NCBI GenBank assembly: GCA_946800325.1
Contig: OX326958.1
Location: 5,404,001-5,468,000 of the forward strand
Source of the DNA: Luzula sylvatica
Taxonomy: Eukaryota > Streptophyta > Magnoliopsida > Poales > Juncaceae
Direction: 5' to 3'
Length of the DNA stretch: 64,000 nt
Positions 1 through 13,370 of this stretch are shown one piece after another. Every line of letters starts with the position of its first letter. The first letter of the stretch is position 1. The position numbers and the translations under genes were made by a program. A model generated the notes under the pieces. The model saw nothing but the letters and a program-made list of their open reading frames with translations. It ran no database searches and had not been told where the DNA came from.

Positions 1-3000
1 GTATACGAACGAGTTCCTTTTCATTAATAGCAATTCCCTGGAGAAAGTTGCTTTGAAAAGCTCTTTGCTTGACATGCCGTATCGTTTTGTCGTAAGAGTT
101 GCGGGGTGCATTTTTGACTTGTCATATGGAATCTTAATTTCTTTAGAAAGTTTTTGACCAACGTGGAATGACTCGAAACTTTGCACAAATTCTAGAGTTG
201 AGATGTATCGGTATGGACCGCGATCGTTTGTCCAATATTGCTCTTGATCCTTTTTTGATGTCACCTTTCAAGTTGTCAAAAAAATTTATTAAATATGATT
301 TACTAGATAAAATCAAATATTCAGATTATCATATATGGATTTCAAAGGGTTTATATACCAAGTCCTCTTATTGACAGGTCTTGTGTTGTTGTGGTAAGTG
401 AAACATGTAGAAATGTCAAGCAAAAAAACTCAAAATTGCTTATCTCCCACAACAAATTTCACTTACCATCGTTATATTGAAAGGACTGAAATCTCGTGTC
501 AATAATGTCAAGATTAACTACCTCTTGGAGAAAATCGGCGACACCTTTCCTCTCGGGACATTTAAATCCGACAGATTGGAAAAACTCCAAAATATGTTCG
601 CGTGGGCCCCGATATATAATTTGTCCGTCCGAAAGGAGGAGGATGTCGTCAAATAGTTCATAGGTCTCGGGTGCGGGTTGGAGAAGAGAAATCATGACAG
701 TTCCGTCGAGTATGTGAACCATTTGGCGTATGAATTTTACTATTTGAAATGTCGTTGAGCTGTCGAGTCCGGTTGATATTTCATCCATGAATAACGCTCT
801 TGCCGGCCCCGCCAACATCTCCGCTGCATTTGTTAGAAAAAAAATATATTATTTAACAAAACTTCTTGTTTTATTATATTACTTTGTATTTTTGTTTTAA
901 CAGCGTGGTGTGATAAACAAAGAGAAGGAAAAAGGCCGAATGGTACCTGTTGTGACACGCTTTCTTTGTCCGCCAGAAATTCCTCTCATCATCTCATCAC
1001 CGACAATAATGTCCGAGCAGATATCCAGACCGAGCATCTTCAAAATGGTAGAAAAAATGTTCATATATTTCATTCATAATCATAATCTCTATAATACAAA
1101 CTCTAGCATATGCTTTAATCAATTCCTTCAGAGAGACGTGGATAATAGGAGTGATTTGGCATTAATTCTTGGGCTTTAACAAAGTTAAAGAAGCATAAAA
1201 GTACCCTAAGATTTACAGATCAAAAGTATAAAAATAGAACCTTTAATATATAATCCGTTGCAATGTTTGTTTCCTTCCCTTCGACTGCAGTAGCCTTCAT
1301 GTACGCGTCGATCTCAGAATCAGGTTTGATTCCCGCTTCTCTCTCTCTCCTCGCCAATTCGGAAATCAACTCGTATCTTGACCCGATACCAAGACACCGG
1401 CCTGAGAAATCAATTGTTTCCCTAACTGTCATCTCGCCATTATGAAGATCATATTGGCTTATATATGCACTTGTCCTCTGCGGATAAAAATCTGAGAATT
1501 CATGCCCACAATACGTGATTTTGCCAGATGTCTGTCAATTGAGAACAATATTACCAAATAAATCCAACAACCTAAATGTTTAAGCCAAGGTGTAATTATA
1601 GAGCACGGCTCTGGTAAATAAGTAGTTCAAGTGGGGGACTATAATGTCATTTTAAGTTCAAGAATATAACAAATTTAACTAGAATTTAATGAATTATGGT
1701 TCAAGTAAGGATTGTGATTTTTTTCTTTGAAACTTTGTGTTTGCAACCTACAGGGCCTGCATGAACTCCTTTATGCTAGATGTAAAAATTTGTCAAAGTT
1801 TAAGAAGATGAGATAGTACAATTTCATACTTACTCTTAGGGTTTTGTCAAGTTTTCCAGCAAGGGCGAGTAAAAGAGATGTTTTTCCTGATGCAGGAGGC
1901 CCGAGAAGAAGTGTCATTCTAAGAAGTATATATCATAAATATTATTTATTAGTAAGGATCTCGTCCTATTTCGAATATATGAAAAACAGATTTTTTTTTC
2001 TGGGAATCCTCAATGGTTCTTTCGATAAAATATAAAAATTTAATTTAAGTTTTAACTACCTTGATGGCTTTAGTATTCCACTAACATCATCGAGTATCTT
2101 AATGGTCGTTTTCTTAGAAGGTGCAAACCGCCCAAAAATACTCTGAAAAGATACAACACAAATCAGATAAGAAATTCAGAATTGATTTCTTAGGCCCAAT
2201 TGATATGTTTCAACAACCTGATATATCAACAAAAAAATTAACATCTATTTTGGGAAATGTTTTAGACTTTGGACTAAATCCAGTGTATTTATGCATATGG
2301 GCTCAAATATGGCTTTCAATCAAAAACAAGTACCAGACTTTAACCAACCCTACATTACCAAGTTTTTTTCTTCTGTAAAACCGTATCTTCTTTACGTTAC
2401 ACTTTGGAACACGATTGAATTATGATACCACCTCGAGTTATGAGTGTAGCTTTCAACTACTTAAAAAAACTAGAGTGATTTTCTATCATTAAAAGCCGAC
2501 ATGATTATTTTCGTTATTGGGCCAGTTTATCAATGAGATTTTGTAATTTTGCGATACCTCAATTGTGTTGATGGTGGTATTCCATAAAGTCGGGGTTGCT
2601 CGACTCCCAGCACGAACATCTGCTTCTATTGTCAAATTCTCGTACCGCACTTCCAACTTAGGGAGTTCAATACCCACTCTGTCCCGACACAAAAAAAAAT
2701 ATTTAGATTGATGATGTTCTTTGGTTTTGCTCGGCAGGGCAAAATATAACCCTTTCATACTAGCTATTAATCGTGGTGAATTATGCTATTTTGAATAACA
2801 AAAAGAAAGGAAGAGGCTACTGCATAATTTCTTTACAGAAATAAAAAAAGACGACATTTTTATAGTGACGGACCGCAAAATTGTACCTAAACATGCAATG
2901 CACTCGTAAATTAATTGACCGCTTCTAAGTAAATTAATCGCTAAGACTAACAGGCCCAATCTGATCAAGTTGTTTGATTGAATGACACAATAAGCCATAG

Positions 3001-4446
3001 CATATTGGTTCAATTTTTATGGGCATCAAATCAAATAATGAATGTTTTAACAAATAATTTCCACATTCAATAAGAGAAGACAAATAGCAAACCAATCATT
3101 TTTATCTTCCTGTTTCCCATTGAAGGTATCAAGTCAAAGCATTATCATGCACAACATGGCCATATTAATAGTCAATAATACTTATTTTAGCAATGTTGCT
3201 TTTACATGATTCACCCTTTTTTGGGTCCGTTTTCACGAGCACCCTCGGCAAAATTAGAAATATCATGAATATTTTATTAAACATAAGAATTTCCCTATCA
3301 CAGAGGTTGTATACTGTGCCACCAGATTTCAACACAACATCCTCAATTCTCTAATTAATCCACTTAATTAACTCATGGATTAACACATGTGAATTGATTT
3401 AATCCAAATTTTTTGATAATTAACATCTACGTGGATTAATAAATGATAATTAATATTCAAAAATTATTAATCCAACATTTGTTGTTAATTGGGATGTTAA
3501 TTAAGTGGGTTAATTAAGGAATTGAGGATGTTGTGTTGAAATCTGGTGGCAAAGCAGAATTTCCCTATCATATATACACTTCCTTTCTCTATTTTCTTTA
3601 CCAGATGCCTAAAGTATCTTTATGTTATCAACTTTTTATTATGCATGAATAAAGGCAAAGAGGGGGACATCCATTAAAAACTCCTACTTGTTATACTCAA
3701 TTGGTGTTTAATGATTTTTTTCTATTTTGGAAAGCTACACGTGAAATTGACCCTGTTTTTATTCAGAGCATTTGAGCATATAAACCCATAAAAAAATTAA
3801 CCCACAGCCACATAGCCTACCCCCATTTCTTTCAAGTGGTAAGCAACAAACTGATTACTGATGAATGCAAGGTGATTTGCTCGAAAACGAAATCTTGTTG
3901 TGTTTAAGAATAAATAATATTTCGAGCAAATTCACACTCAAAATCCTCAAATGCCAGATTAATTAACCTAAAATGGAAATTCCAAGAAACTAACCTATCA
4001 ATTCGTTCTCGCAGCCGTTTAAGAAATCGCTCGTTATCCTCCTCCACGACCTTGAAGATCTGTTCTACCAATGCCTTCCTATCGTGGGCCCCGAGGTTCG
4101 ATATATCAACTTCATTGGATACAAATTGCTTCCCTCCTTTTCCATCTGTTTAATTAGATAGAATCAAAGAGAAAGAAGATACAATGGCATTACAATTCAA
4201 TTACAAAATCAAGAAGTTACCATTATCATCAATGGCGTGCCGTATAAGAGCTCTCCTGACGCGATCATAGGTGGGGAGCTTCTCGAGAGCGGCCCATTTG
4301 AGATTCTCCTCGTCATTTTCTTCATCTTCGGTGGTTCGCCGGAACACGTCAGAAGGGTCTCGGAAACTTCCCGTTCCGGGTCCGGTCCAGCTCAGCCGCA
4401 TGCTGCTCGAGCGGGACCGGCTGAGTATTTCCTCCCCTGCTGCCAT
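1..4446 (-). CDS. PDR-type (full-size ABCG) ABC transporter, 5' part, nine exons, truncated by window edge
   Basis: Family role: plasma-membrane ATP-driven export of hormones, terpenoids or xenobiotics. Exons on the minus strand, all with GT-AG borders and consistent phase: 4221-4446, 3995-4145, 2558-2678, 2060-2142, 1834-1918, 1241-1531, 947-1037, 522-823, 1-264 (continues beyond base 1). They join into 538 codons without a stop. Visible motifs: Walker A GPPASGKT (about residues 200-207), signature ISGGQ (339-343), Walker B ALFMDE with the D-loop following (359-364), [12 protein letters not shown] in the PDR H-loop region, [19 protein letters not shown], and RNSFVY just before TM1. PDR proteins are usually ~1,400 residues, so NBD2 and both membrane domains lie outside. 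The start ATG at 4444-4446 has a good plant context (ACAACAATGGC) and no upstream ATG was seen in the short leader. One departure from family consensus is VTTA after the signature, usually VTTG. The subfamily member cannot be assigned here. Confidence 0.95.
3317..3551. mobile_element. MITE in PDR intron 2
   Basis: 235-bp element with ~56-bp terminal inverted repeats. The left end begins TGCCACCAGATTTCAACAC and the right end is its reverse complement with few mismatches. It lies entirely inside the 1.3-kb second intron of the PDR gene. I see no clear target-site duplication, so the superfamily is open. A diverged relative may lie near 9490-9620. Confidence 0.75.
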
Positions 4447-4510
4447 TGTTGTTTCCTTGGGAAACAACAATAATTAATGGCGGGAATAGCAATGAATGAT
4501 GTGGAGTTAA

Positions 4511-4546
<36 letters not shown>

Positions 4547-4560
4547 TGGGGAAGGGGTTT
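4447..4560 (-). promoter_or_regulatory. PDR gene core promoter and CT-rich 5' leader
   Basis: Read on the minus strand, a TATTTAA box (4507-4513) lies about 60 bp before the ATG. Immediately upstream is a pure CT run (4513-4544 as GA on the plus strand). Pyrimidine tracts of this kind are common next to plant core promoters. Promoter function is inferred from position only. Confidence 0.5.
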
Positions 4561-4570
4561 GCTTCTTCTA

Positions 4571-5273
4571 GACTTCTTAAAAAGAAGTTGATTGTATGTG
4601 TATCAAGACGGTATGTATTTTTGGTATGGCTAATATTATTGATTTGAAGTACATTCTCAAAATTTAAATTTGCTTAATTTATCTGACTTCTTAAAAAAAA
4701 AATTTGATTGTCTGTGTATAAAGACAATATGTATTTTTGGTGTGGCTAATATTATTTGAATTGAAGTACATTCTCAACATTTAAATTTGCTTAATTTATT
4801 TGACTTCATAAAAAGAAGTTGATTGTCTGTGTATCGAGACAATAGGTATTTTTGGTGTGGCTAATATTATTTGAATTGAAGTACATTCTCAAAATTTAAA
4901 TTTGCTTAATTTATCTGACTTCTTAAAAAGAAGTTGATTGTGTGTGTTAGTGTGTATGTGTATCGAGACAATATGTATTTTTGGTGTGACTAATATTATT
5001 TGAATTGAAGTACATTCTCAAAATTTAAATTTGCTTAATTTATCTGACTTCTTAAAAAGAAGTTGATTGTCTGTGTATCGAGACAATATGTATTTTTGGC
5101 GTGGCTAATATTATTTGAATTGAAGTACATTCTCAAAATTTAAATTTGCTTAATTTATCTGACTTCTTAAAAAGAAGTTGATTGTTTGTGTATCGAGACA
5201 ATATGTATTTTTGGTGTGGCTAATATTATTTGAATTGAAGTACATTCTCAAAATTTAAATTTGCTTAATTTAT
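4571..5273. repeat. six-copy ~115-bp tandem repeat upstream of the PDR gene
   Basis: Units begin with GACTTCTTAAAAAGAAGT near 4571, 4685, 4802, 4917, 5046 and 5161 (spacing 114, 117, 115, 129, ~115). The 129-bp unit has an extra TGTG-rich insert. Each unit opens with a small palindrome (ACTTCTT/AAGAAGT) and closes with a TTTAAATTTGCTTAATTTATCT tail. Copies are only a few percent diverged, so the array is recent. It lies directly upstream of the transporter promoter. Confidence 0.9.
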
Positions 5274-5465
5274 CTACTCCATATTTCGCACTTATCTTTG
5301 TGTTTATTCATGAAATCACATCAAGATAATTATTAGGAGAATAATCGCGCTACGCGACGAGCATGATATTTATGTTTCTCCATTGTACTTTAAAATACAT
5401 ATTTGTATGATAATATTGATAAAATAATCTCATAATAAAATTATTTTAGCTCATTTGTCTATGAT

Positions 5466-5750
5466 CAGGGGCGGAGTCATGGTGGTTTTATAAGGGGGCG
5501 AACTTAATAGGGAGGGCGAACTAAAAAAACAAATCAAAATTTGTTGTATTTGAAGTTCGAACTTGAGACCTCTCAACTCTTAAACATGAGTTTCACTACT
5601 AGACTATTCAACTTTTCGTAAAATATAAGAAAAATTATTATAATTATTATTTTTTTAACAACCAAAATCATCTTCATCAATAGATATTTTTCGATTTCGA
5701 TTTCATAGGGGGGGATCCCGCTCCCCGCTCCCACCCTAGATCCGCCCCAG
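5466..5750. mobile_element. 285-bp hAT-type MITE
   Basis: TIRs CAGGGGCGGA (left) and CTGGGGCGGA (reverse complement of right end) agree at 15 of the first 20 positions. A perfect 8-bp target duplication TCTATGAT flanks the element (5458-5465 and 5751-5758). An 8-bp TSD with this TIR indicates the hAT superfamily. It is too short to encode a transposase, so it is non-autonomous. Confidence 0.9.
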
Positions 5751-5758
5751 TCTATGAT

Positions 5759-7574
5759 TATGTATATGATTTACAATTATTATTCTTATTATTTGTAAGA
5801 ACAAATATTTTAAAGTATGATAGCAAAAAAAGCATTTTCTTAATCAAATAATAACACTCATATTAATGTCATTGTATAATAATATATGACGTACAAAACA
5901 ATATAACAACAAATATTATATCATTGTTGTTCACAATATTAGATACGATATCAAATATAAAAATAAATAAATCGTACGACATATGTAGTAACATATCATT
6001 AATTATATATTATTAATAACTTGTTATTGATTCAAAATGCAATGAAAATTATAAATAATATCAAATTTAGTAATGAAAATAATTCAATAAATAATATACA
6101 TTTTAATTTAGCATAATGATAAATAAAAATCATTTTATATCATATGATTTTTTTAATTTATATTTTTTAAAAATAACAATATTATTTGTTAGGTGTTTAT
6201 GAGTTTAAGAAGTTATTTAGATGGATAAACTATTTTTTATTTCAATTATTTAAAAAAAATCAATATTAAATTTGTTTGATTAAAAGCACAAATATAATCA
6301 ACTCAGTATTATATGGGATTATTATAGTTATAAATTTTTAAAAATAAATATTTATACTTAAAATTTTATTACGTAAATAAAATAATTAAAATTATATTAT
6401 GTAAAAATGTACTTTTTGCATTATATTTTTTACATAATTGTTTCACAAATCAAATTATGAAAAATGACATGTACGAACAATGCTAATATGGATGTAAAAA
6501 AAAAAAATTAAGACGAATATATTTGATGAATTTGTAAAATTAAATTTCTAAAAATAATACAATATGTTGTATATTTATAATATTACATATTAAATTATTA
6601 TTATTTGTCTTTCATATATAAACCATGGTTTGATGTCAAAACAATACTATTATGGTTTGATATCATTCGTTAACTGTTTGCTAGTTTTTTTAAGATTGTA
6701 TTCTATCTGGTCATTTTTGTGTAATTATTTTACAATTTTTAAGTAATATCCTTAAACCAAGACATATTTGGTATTTTTAATTCATACTGTACGATCAAGT
6801 TCGTATGTTTGACGTTGAATGTAATGTTCACATGACAAATAATATGAAAACGTTTTTGTTAAATTTCTATTGAGATGCACAAGCTATACATTTTGTTATT
6901 TAATAATAACTTTAATTTTAACATTTTTATTAGTATAGTTGATGCATGCTGTTTTTCTAATTTTAATTTATGCAGACATTACGTAAAATGCAATGCAAAA
7001 TAATGCATGTTTAGTATTTTGTTTTATTAACATCCTTTTTAGTATACGTTATATTAATACTTAATAGTATTACTATTTTATTAACTTTAGTTTTAAATAT
7101 TCATCAAATATATTCACTTTATTTTTTCTTTATTCTGACATCATTATTAGTACAATTCACGCATGACATTTTTCTAATTTTATTTGTGAAGATATCACGT
7201 AAGAAAATACAGTGCAAAAAAATGCATATTTAGTATGTAAATAAATGGATTTGGATTATTATTATTATTTGAAAAGTATAATAGTAAGAAACTAAAAAAT
7301 ATTAAGTAGGTTATATATATATTTTTTTAAATAACGTTTTAAACTTATAAAAATATATCGAATATTATTGTTATTTATGGAGTTGTAAATTGAAAAATAC
7401 CATTTGATATTGTGTATAATTTTGAATTATGATTTTTGCTTAATTAAATTTCAATAATATTCTTTAATTATTTTGGCGGTTAAATGTGATACTATGCATA
7501 TTTTTCATTATTTTTTATCAATAAAATAATTATTACTACAGTAGTAATAATACTATAAAATTATTTGTTTGCAT

Positions 7575-7615
<41 letters not shown>

Positions 7616-9489
7616 GATTCAATGTTATATATTTTGTATTGCATGAACTATTGTAAGCAACAATTATATAATATTTATTGTTATTTTTTATGACACTAAT
7701 ATATGTATTAATATTTTATAAAAAAATTATTATTTTCTACTCGAGAATAATATAGTCGTAAAATATATACACGGTTATACATATATGTCATAAAAAATGA
7801 TGAGTTCAATATATTGTGATATGTTTTTCTTATGAAATGATAGTGTTGTTATCATCGTAAAAAATAACTTTGTATTAAAATAAAACACATATAACTACAA
7901 TATTAGTAAAGTACCACGAGTATTATCGTAATTCTTAAATAATGATATATCAGTTTTGCTAAAATATAATCGACGATGTTGATCTTTTTGGACACGTTAG
8001 TATTTTAACACGTAAGCAATGATGTTTCGAGAATTTTTTCTCATCATATGCAATCTTTTGCACTTATATACAGTATTATTATTATATCATATTATATCAT
8101 TGTCATTATCGTTGTCATTATCGTTGTCATTATAATCATAATAACAATAACAATAAAAATAAAAATATATATATTGTAGTTTCTGTTTTTTTTGTTTTTT
8201 CTAAAATATGTAAGTTCTAAATAAAAGAAATCCTTGGAAATGCCACTTAAATTGACTAGATTCGAAAATAGTGCGACTTTGCTATCTCAAGTTCTCAACT
8301 ACTTCAACTATTTTTTTGTTTTTGTTTTTATCTCAAATATATTATGAGAGCTACATGGCCGGTGGGAAGAATAGGATATATGCATTTGTTTCTTGGATTA
8401 CAAGTTCAATTGAGAAACTATATATGTCATCTTGATTTCAGGAATTAATTATCAGGATTTTGCGGAAATAATATTATCTTTTATTTTAAGTGTAACATCC
8501 CATTTTCAAGTTCAAATTTTATGTTCCCACTCAAATCAAATTTTATCAAATTATGCCATCTTGACCGGACGAAAATTATTAAATTTCAAAATTTTATATT
8601 CCAACTAAAAATCATTCTTTAATCTTTATTGATATTATTACGTATTTAATTATTTCTATAATAGTTTGTTCTTGCTTCTTATGAATATATGAATTATGTG
8701 AAGCTCAATAATATAATAAAATATTAATAAATTAGGTAATGAAAAAAAATAGAGATATTAAGTTTTTAACCACATATGTCTGATAAAATGGAGAATTCTT
8801 ACATATATTTGATAGTAAATTATACATTTATGATTAAATAGTAAATTATACCTTTTTATCTTTGCATTTATATGGACTGTTGTCTATGGACAAACTTTTC
8901 TCCTGGTAAGCGAAACATATTATATTGATAAACTAATTGAGCATATTATAATGAAAAGTGAAAACACATTATTTTCTAACAGCATGCACAGACAAAAAAA
9001 AAGTATGTAAATAAATATGAGGATACTGTATAATGTATATTTTAGATTTCCATATCACCTCATTTTCTGTTATTCCAACATAATTTTAAAAAGAGTAGTG
9101 ATGTACATCTCCTAATACTTTCTGTCACATCCTTGATGATGTGGATATAATTTAACATTTTCAAAATTAATACACAAAAACATAGTTTAACATTTTAATT
9201 TATGATTTAATTATCTTAATTTATGATAGAACATATAATTAAGATGCTAAATCATGAATTAAAACCTTAATTTTTAAGGTGTTAAATTATATTCACGTCA
9301 AATATGTTGGAGAAAAAGTGGGATATGTCCAACATTTTTCTCTTAAAAAAATGCACAATACCAAAGAAAATACCAAAGAAAATATATTGACATCATTAAT
9401 GAGGTCAGGAATCATTTCAAAGATCAACTTCACGTTCTATTAAGAAAATATTTCGCAAATAGGGAGGATGGATTATTTTGGTACCTATT
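5759..9489. other. AT-rich intergenic DNA
   Basis: No gene recognised on either strand. The stretch is extremely A+T rich with frequent stops in all frames. It holds a (TA)n microsatellite at 7577-7612 and short TCATTATCGTTG repeats near 8097-8130. Any transposon relics are too decayed to name. Confidence 0.6.
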
Positions 9490-9620
9490 TTAAATTGGCC
9501 TTCTGGAAAGATGACGGCGATATTAATTATGAATTATTAATTCTAGTGAATTTTTAATTATCATCATAATTAAATGGATTAATTAGAATATGAGAATGTT
9601 ATGTTGAAATATGGGATATC
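9490..9620. mobile_element. decayed relative of the PDR-intron MITE
   Basis: The segment ending near 9620 (GGATTAATTAGAATATGAGAATG then TTATGTTGAAATATGG) resembles the right terminus of the 3317-3551 MITE. The left arm is not convincing. Confidence 0.3.
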
Positions 9621-9639
9621 ACATATGCCCTCGTAAATA

Positions 9640-10105
9640 TATGTTATGTCGCACGGATACAAATACGACGATACGGCAATTTAAAAAAGAAACATGGTAT
9701 GATCCATCTATTATATATAATACTTTAATAATTTATATATTTCATATTTTATACATATATTTATTTGACATAAAATATATTAAAATTTTGATTTTACAAG
9801 AATGACTTGTTACTAAGCAAATGTTTATTATATTTAGTTATTTACTTATACGTATTCCTCATTTGTTTCAATTTCAATTTTTTTTTTGTTCAAGTACATT
9901 TAATTATACATTAAAAATATCCAACAAGTATTCGAAATGTATATTTAATTATTTTAAAATAAAAATATTCGGATACGTCATGTGAAATATCCGATACGTG
10001 TTCGACGAGTATCTTCTTTTTTTAAAATAATATCCGACGAGTATCGTACGATTATCGATATTCGATACGGCATTCGATACGATATGTCATGATTTTTTTA
10101 AGTAT
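9640..10105. repeat. CGATAC/GTATC-rich subterminal-repeat block
   Basis: Clusters of CGGATAC, CGATACGG, CCGATACG and CGACGAGTATC occur at both ends of a ~460-bp AT-rich interval, in opposite orientation. This suggests a decayed TIR element with transposase-binding-type subterminal motifs. A similar but distinct block lies at 34490-35008. No TSD is identifiable. Confidence 0.4.
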
Positions 10106-10402
10106 CCGGAACAATATATGATATATATTTTACTCCATATTTCACAAGCACACTCTATATTCTACAACTTTAATTAACATGGTAAATAACCACGGACCCA
10201 CAATATTTATGTTTGTGTGGTTGCACTATAATTTACATAAACTATAGGTATGCGTGGTTGCATTATGTACATGTACTTTTTTTTTGAGAAGGCATACTTT
10301 TATCTGAAATCTTGCATGATAAGGACAAGCTGTCAGAAATATTAAAAAATATTGTTAAAATAATAGATTTGATGCATTAATAGTAGGGAAAATTTACTCT
10401 TT

Positions 10403-10618
10403 TCTCACTTTCCTCCACACATCGACGATACGAAGAATTAACAACTAATCTTTCACTTAATTAACACAAAGATATTATATTAACAATTAATAAATATTAG
10501 TTATTAATGGTTAATTCATATGCATCTTAATTCTACAATAATTAATTATTAATCGAATATTTTTGTGTTAATTAGGAAAGTGATTAATCACTAATCTTCC
10601 AGATCGAAGATGTGTGGG
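10403..10618. mobile_element. foldback MITE, decayed
   Basis: The left arm (CTCCACACATCGACGAT, then AATTAACACAAAGATAT) pairs with the right arm (reverse complement reads CCCACACATCTTCGAT, then AATTAACACAAAAATAT). Arms are about 65-70 bp with scattered mismatches around an AT-rich centre. Confidence 0.5.
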
Positions 10619-10619
10619 A

Positions 10620-11790
10620 GAATCTGGAGGGCATAGTAAATGGGTTCTTAATAGTATTGCATCAAACAAAGAGAATAATGCTTGGCGGTTGGCAGCCAAG
10701 TTCGCTATCGAAGAAGGTAAAAATACATTCCGCTAAATTTTCAAATTCAACTGACTTGGACTGTTTTTTGATGGTAAAATATCTACTAAAATATCTACTA
10801 AATTTTATGAACTATTTAAGTGGATAGAGAATATATGAGATCTTGGGTAAAAATATCTAATAATAATATGATGGTAAACTAACGAATCACACAATTCATT
10901 TCTTGATAAACAAAAAATTGTGAAAGTTGTGAATTTAATTCTCATTGACAAAGAAAGGACATATAAATTTTTTTCATTTACTATATAAGAAAAAAAAGTA
11001 CATAAAAAGAACAACGATATTATGACCCTCTCAATAACCAAAAAGCTACATATATACACATAATTAATTCACGGATGAAGTATTTCCTTTGCTCAATAAC
11101 TGGCATATTTTGCTTAACGAGTAACTAGCTAATACAACTATTATCATATAATGAAACGATACAAATAAATACATCCAAAGAATTAATTAATTTTTGTAAC
11201 TTATGTAATTCATAATGGACGATAAAATGATTAAGATTCATATTGTTACTTAACCGATGAATATGATTTTATGATTTAGTTTATTGTATTATTTTTCAAT
11301 TCAAAAATTATAATTTTGGATGCATTTGAACTTTGTATGTTATTTAAATGATTTGGTTCGTTTTATATTTTTTAAATTAAAAATCCCCAATCCTTGAAGA
11401 TGCAAATTGGAGAGAGAAAGGGAGGAAGTCAATAAAAAAAAAAAAGGGACATAAACTTTTGTGGAGAAATAAAGAAGGCGATTATGCTTGATTCACGTAG
11501 ATACGCTCAACAATCCATGCATGTGTTTGCCCATGGCTGACAGCTGTAGCTAATCCTAGCCGATTTGATCACCGTCCTCTTCACTACCGAATCATTATTT
11601 TGACAAACTCATTATTAAGCATTACCCAAATAAATGGTCAAATTTAATTACATAACGTAACATGGTAGGCAGGATTAATGAGTATACCGTGTTGATGTCA
11701 CAATTATGTCATCATTAATTTATTTAGAAATTATTTTGTACTTTACTAAAATTGATTGTGCGGTCCAGTTATTTCTTATAATTTTTGGAT
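10620..11790. other. intergenic DNA, no gene seen
   Basis: Short open frames only, with no domain or splice-consistent coding pattern. Base composition is AT-rich. Confidence 0.5.
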
Positions 11791-11796
11791 AAAGTT

Positions 11797-12005
11797 ATTG
11801 CAAGAGCTAACATAAGTTAATTAAGAACGATTTCAAAATTATTTTATCAAATTATCATTATATTTCTATTTATGATGATAATATTTATTTCAATTATGTA
11901 TTATTTTTATTATCTTTCATAAGTTATGCAAAACAAAATATGTTATATAGAAAATATTATTGTCCTTAATTTTTCTCAACAGAAAAAATCATCCAAATTG
12001 TAATC

Positions 12006-12056
<51 letters not shown>

Positions 12057-12238
12057 AATTAATATATATTGATTATTCATGATATTAGAAAGATTATTTT
12101 TATAAGATTTATGAAAGATAGAAATAATAATAGATAAGTGTGTAATAAAATATTAATCATCATAAATATGTGTATAATTATTATTTGATAAAAGAATTTT
12201 TAAATTGTTCTTAATTAAGTCATGCTAGCTCTTGCAAT
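11797..12238. mobile_element. 442-bp foldback MITE with central (TA)n
   Basis: Both ends read ATTGCAAGAGCT inwards, followed by CTTAATTAAGAAC-like sequence. Similarity between arms continues for ~150-200 bp (TTTATGATGAT, TCTTTCATAA). A (TA)n run at 12009-12053 forms the hinge. Arms are clearly diverged and no TSD is clear. Confidence 0.7.
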
Positions 12239-12963
12239 AGTGTCATCATAATTTTTTTATATTAGTTTGTATTTTTTTATATATTATACGGATAAAAGAT
12301 ATGTTGTTATTTATACCATTATTATTGTTATTTATAAATTTTCTCTATTATTTTATTCTTTTTCTATATTGTAAATTAAAAATATGTTGTTATTTATATC
12401 TGTTCGCTAAATCTTTTTATTATCATTTATATATTTTTGACTACTTTATAATTATTATTTATATTTTTTCTATACTTGAAATTAAAGATCTGTTTTTATT
12501 TATATTTTTTCAATACTATGAAAGCATATTGTCATTTATATTTTTTTATTGTAAAAATGTATAAATACGAAGGTGAAATATATAAAAACAAATATCTAAA
12601 TATTTATATATAAAGTATGTTGTTGTTTATATTTTTTTTTCATTTGAAAAAAATATATATATGAAGTTTAAAGACATAAAAAGACTACCTAAATATGAGG
12701 AGAAAATATGTATTGGACGTTCCTCGAAAAATAATAGCCGCTCGTCTAACTCTTTGTCCGTATATATTTTTAGCATGTATTTTGTCACGTGATGTTACGT
12801 GATTAAAAAGAACGGTCCATAATGCAATTAGGAGGGAGTGTATTAGAAATCGTCAAAGTTATTATTATATCGGGAAATTTTGAGAATTGTAGTGTTTACA
12901 ATCTTGTTGATTCTGTACATAGGATCCTCGTGGAAATTGCTACTTTCATATTTCCCTGTTTTA

Positions 12964-13370
12964 AAGCCAATATTTTATGACAAAATTTCATATGTATCCT
13001 TACAAAATTCCATAATTTCACATATACTTTTGCAAAACGTGAAATATCATAAATACCTCTATAAAATAACTAAAATTTCATGGAAGTCTTTTTTATTAGA
13101 TTTCGATTTCGATTAGCTATTCGTTAAGATTATCACTAATTTTAGTTTTTCCGATTTTACTTTCTATGTAAATATAGAATAATATTAGTGTTGGAAAAAT
13201 CGAAAAAACATCAATTAGCGATAATTTTAAAGAATATTTAATCGAAATCTAACAAAAATGACATATGTGAAATTTTAATAGTTTTGTAAGAATATTCATG
13301 ATATTTTACGTTTTGCAGGGGTATACGTGAAATGTGGAGTTTTGTAGGGTACATGCGAAATTTGGCCTTA
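12964..13370. mobile_element. ~405-bp foldback element with ~190-bp arms
   Basis: The left arm (GCCAATATTTTATGACAAA, TTTTGCAAAACGTGAAATAT, AGATTTCGATTTCGATTAG) and the reverse complement of the right arm (GGCCAAATTTCGCATG, CCTGCAAAACGTAAAATAT, AGATTTCGATTAAATATTC) match along their length with mismatches. It is a typical non-autonomous foldback or MITE. TSD not resolved. Confidence 0.7.

Noticed and set aside
168..374. Plus-strand 68-codon frame over the left edge
   Set aside because: It is the antisense shadow of PDR exon 9 (1-264, minus).
4237..4477. Plus-strand frames of 68-78 codons
   Set aside because: They are antisense shadows of PDR exon 1.
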